From positions 1-5,527 of the forward strand of contig CALVEE010000084.1 of assembly GCA_944326495.1 (NCBI GenBank): a stretch of 5,527 nt of DNA. The letters run 5' to 3'. This DNA is from Candidatus Gastranaerophilales bacterium (lineage in GTDB: Bacteria > Cyanobacteriota > Vampirovibrionia > Gastranaerophilales > Gastranaerophilaceae). Both the position numbers and the translations under genes were made by a program. Below the pieces are notes generated by a model. That model was given only the letters and a program-made list of their open reading frames with translations, was not told the origin of the DNA and ran no database searches. Shown piece after piece: positions 5,361 through 5,527 of the stretch (within the stretch, counting starts at the first letter, position 1; each line of letters opens with the position of its first letter).

Positions 5361-5527
5361 ATGACTGCTTCAAATAATATAACTTTAAATGTTGGAAATC
5401 AAGGCTTATCATTTGCCATAGATAAAGAGCTGGATAAACAGCTCGGCAAAGATGTTACGCTTAATTACAACCAATGGACTTCCGTATTTAATATTATAAA
5501 AGCAAATCAAGTTGAAACTAATAAATC
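5361..5527 (+). CDS. Hypothetical protein, N-terminal part only (runs off window)
   Basis: An open frame from ATG at 5361 continues for 55 codons plus two bases to the window edge. It begins MTASNNITLNVGNQGLSFAI and continues with a mixed, soluble-looking sequence of balanced charge (DKELDKQLGKD around residues 21-31). There is no signal peptide or membrane segment in the part seen. Codon use resembles the neighbouring genes and several G/C-ending codons occur, which is unlike random AT-rich intergenic DNA. I do not recognise the family. The frame closes upstream at a TAA (5307-5309) with no other ATG, so this is the only good start. No Shine-Dalgarno sequence precedes it; the nearest purine run is about 20 nt upstream. 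Confidence 0.6.
   Translation, partial: MTASNNITLNVGNQGLSFAIDKELDKQLGKDVTLNYNQWTSVFNIIKANQVETNK

Overview
The window looks like a piece of an AT-rich bacterial chromosome. Most of it is one leftward gene cluster, with a rightward gene and the start of a second at the right end. The left two thirds (about 160-4192) lie on the minus strand and read, in transcription order, glyQ (glycyl-tRNA synthetase alpha chain), a broken APC-family amino acid permease, and an intact paralogous APC permease. Gaps are tight: 27 nt between glyQ and the first permease, and a 29-nt overlap between the two permeases. One transcript from a good sigma-70-type promoter in front of glyQ is the simplest reading. glyQ is a separate alpha chain and no glyS lies next to it. 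This, with the low GC and small-genome style, would fit an uncultured gut bacterium such as the non-photosynthetic cyanobacterial lineage Vampirovibrionia/Gastranaerophilales. That assignment is a tentative inference and nothing in the window proves it.

A short divergent promoter region (4193-4365) separates glyQ from a secreted M48-type zinc metalloprotease gene (4366-5283, plus strand). This region holds back-to-back promoters that share a 10-bp block at their -10 ends, a perfect 9+9 bp inverted repeat lying over the protease promoter, and a 13-bp palindrome at the predicted glyQ transcription start. After the protease, a 77-nt very AT-rich gap leads to the first 55 codons of an unrecognised gene that runs off the right end.

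The left edge (1-159) has no gene. It holds three copies of the 8-mer TGCCTGAC/GTCAGGCA, arranged like the ends of a small inverted-repeat element plus a perfect 17-bp palindrome, and then a short direct repeat beside the permease stop codon.

The most notable observation is the single in-frame TGA that splits the first permease (codon 292 of a 541-codon frame) in an otherwise intact reading frame. Recent nonsense inactivation is the leading explanation. A neighbouring change in the conserved AEE motif (Glu to Lys) supports it. A hairpin of roughly the shape and spacing of a bacterial SECIS element follows the TGA, so selenocysteine insertion or programmed read-through is a less likely alternative worth a direct check. 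A genome-wide reassignment of TGA is not supported, because the other complete genes use TGG for tryptophan, contain no in-frame TGA, and end in TAG or TAA.
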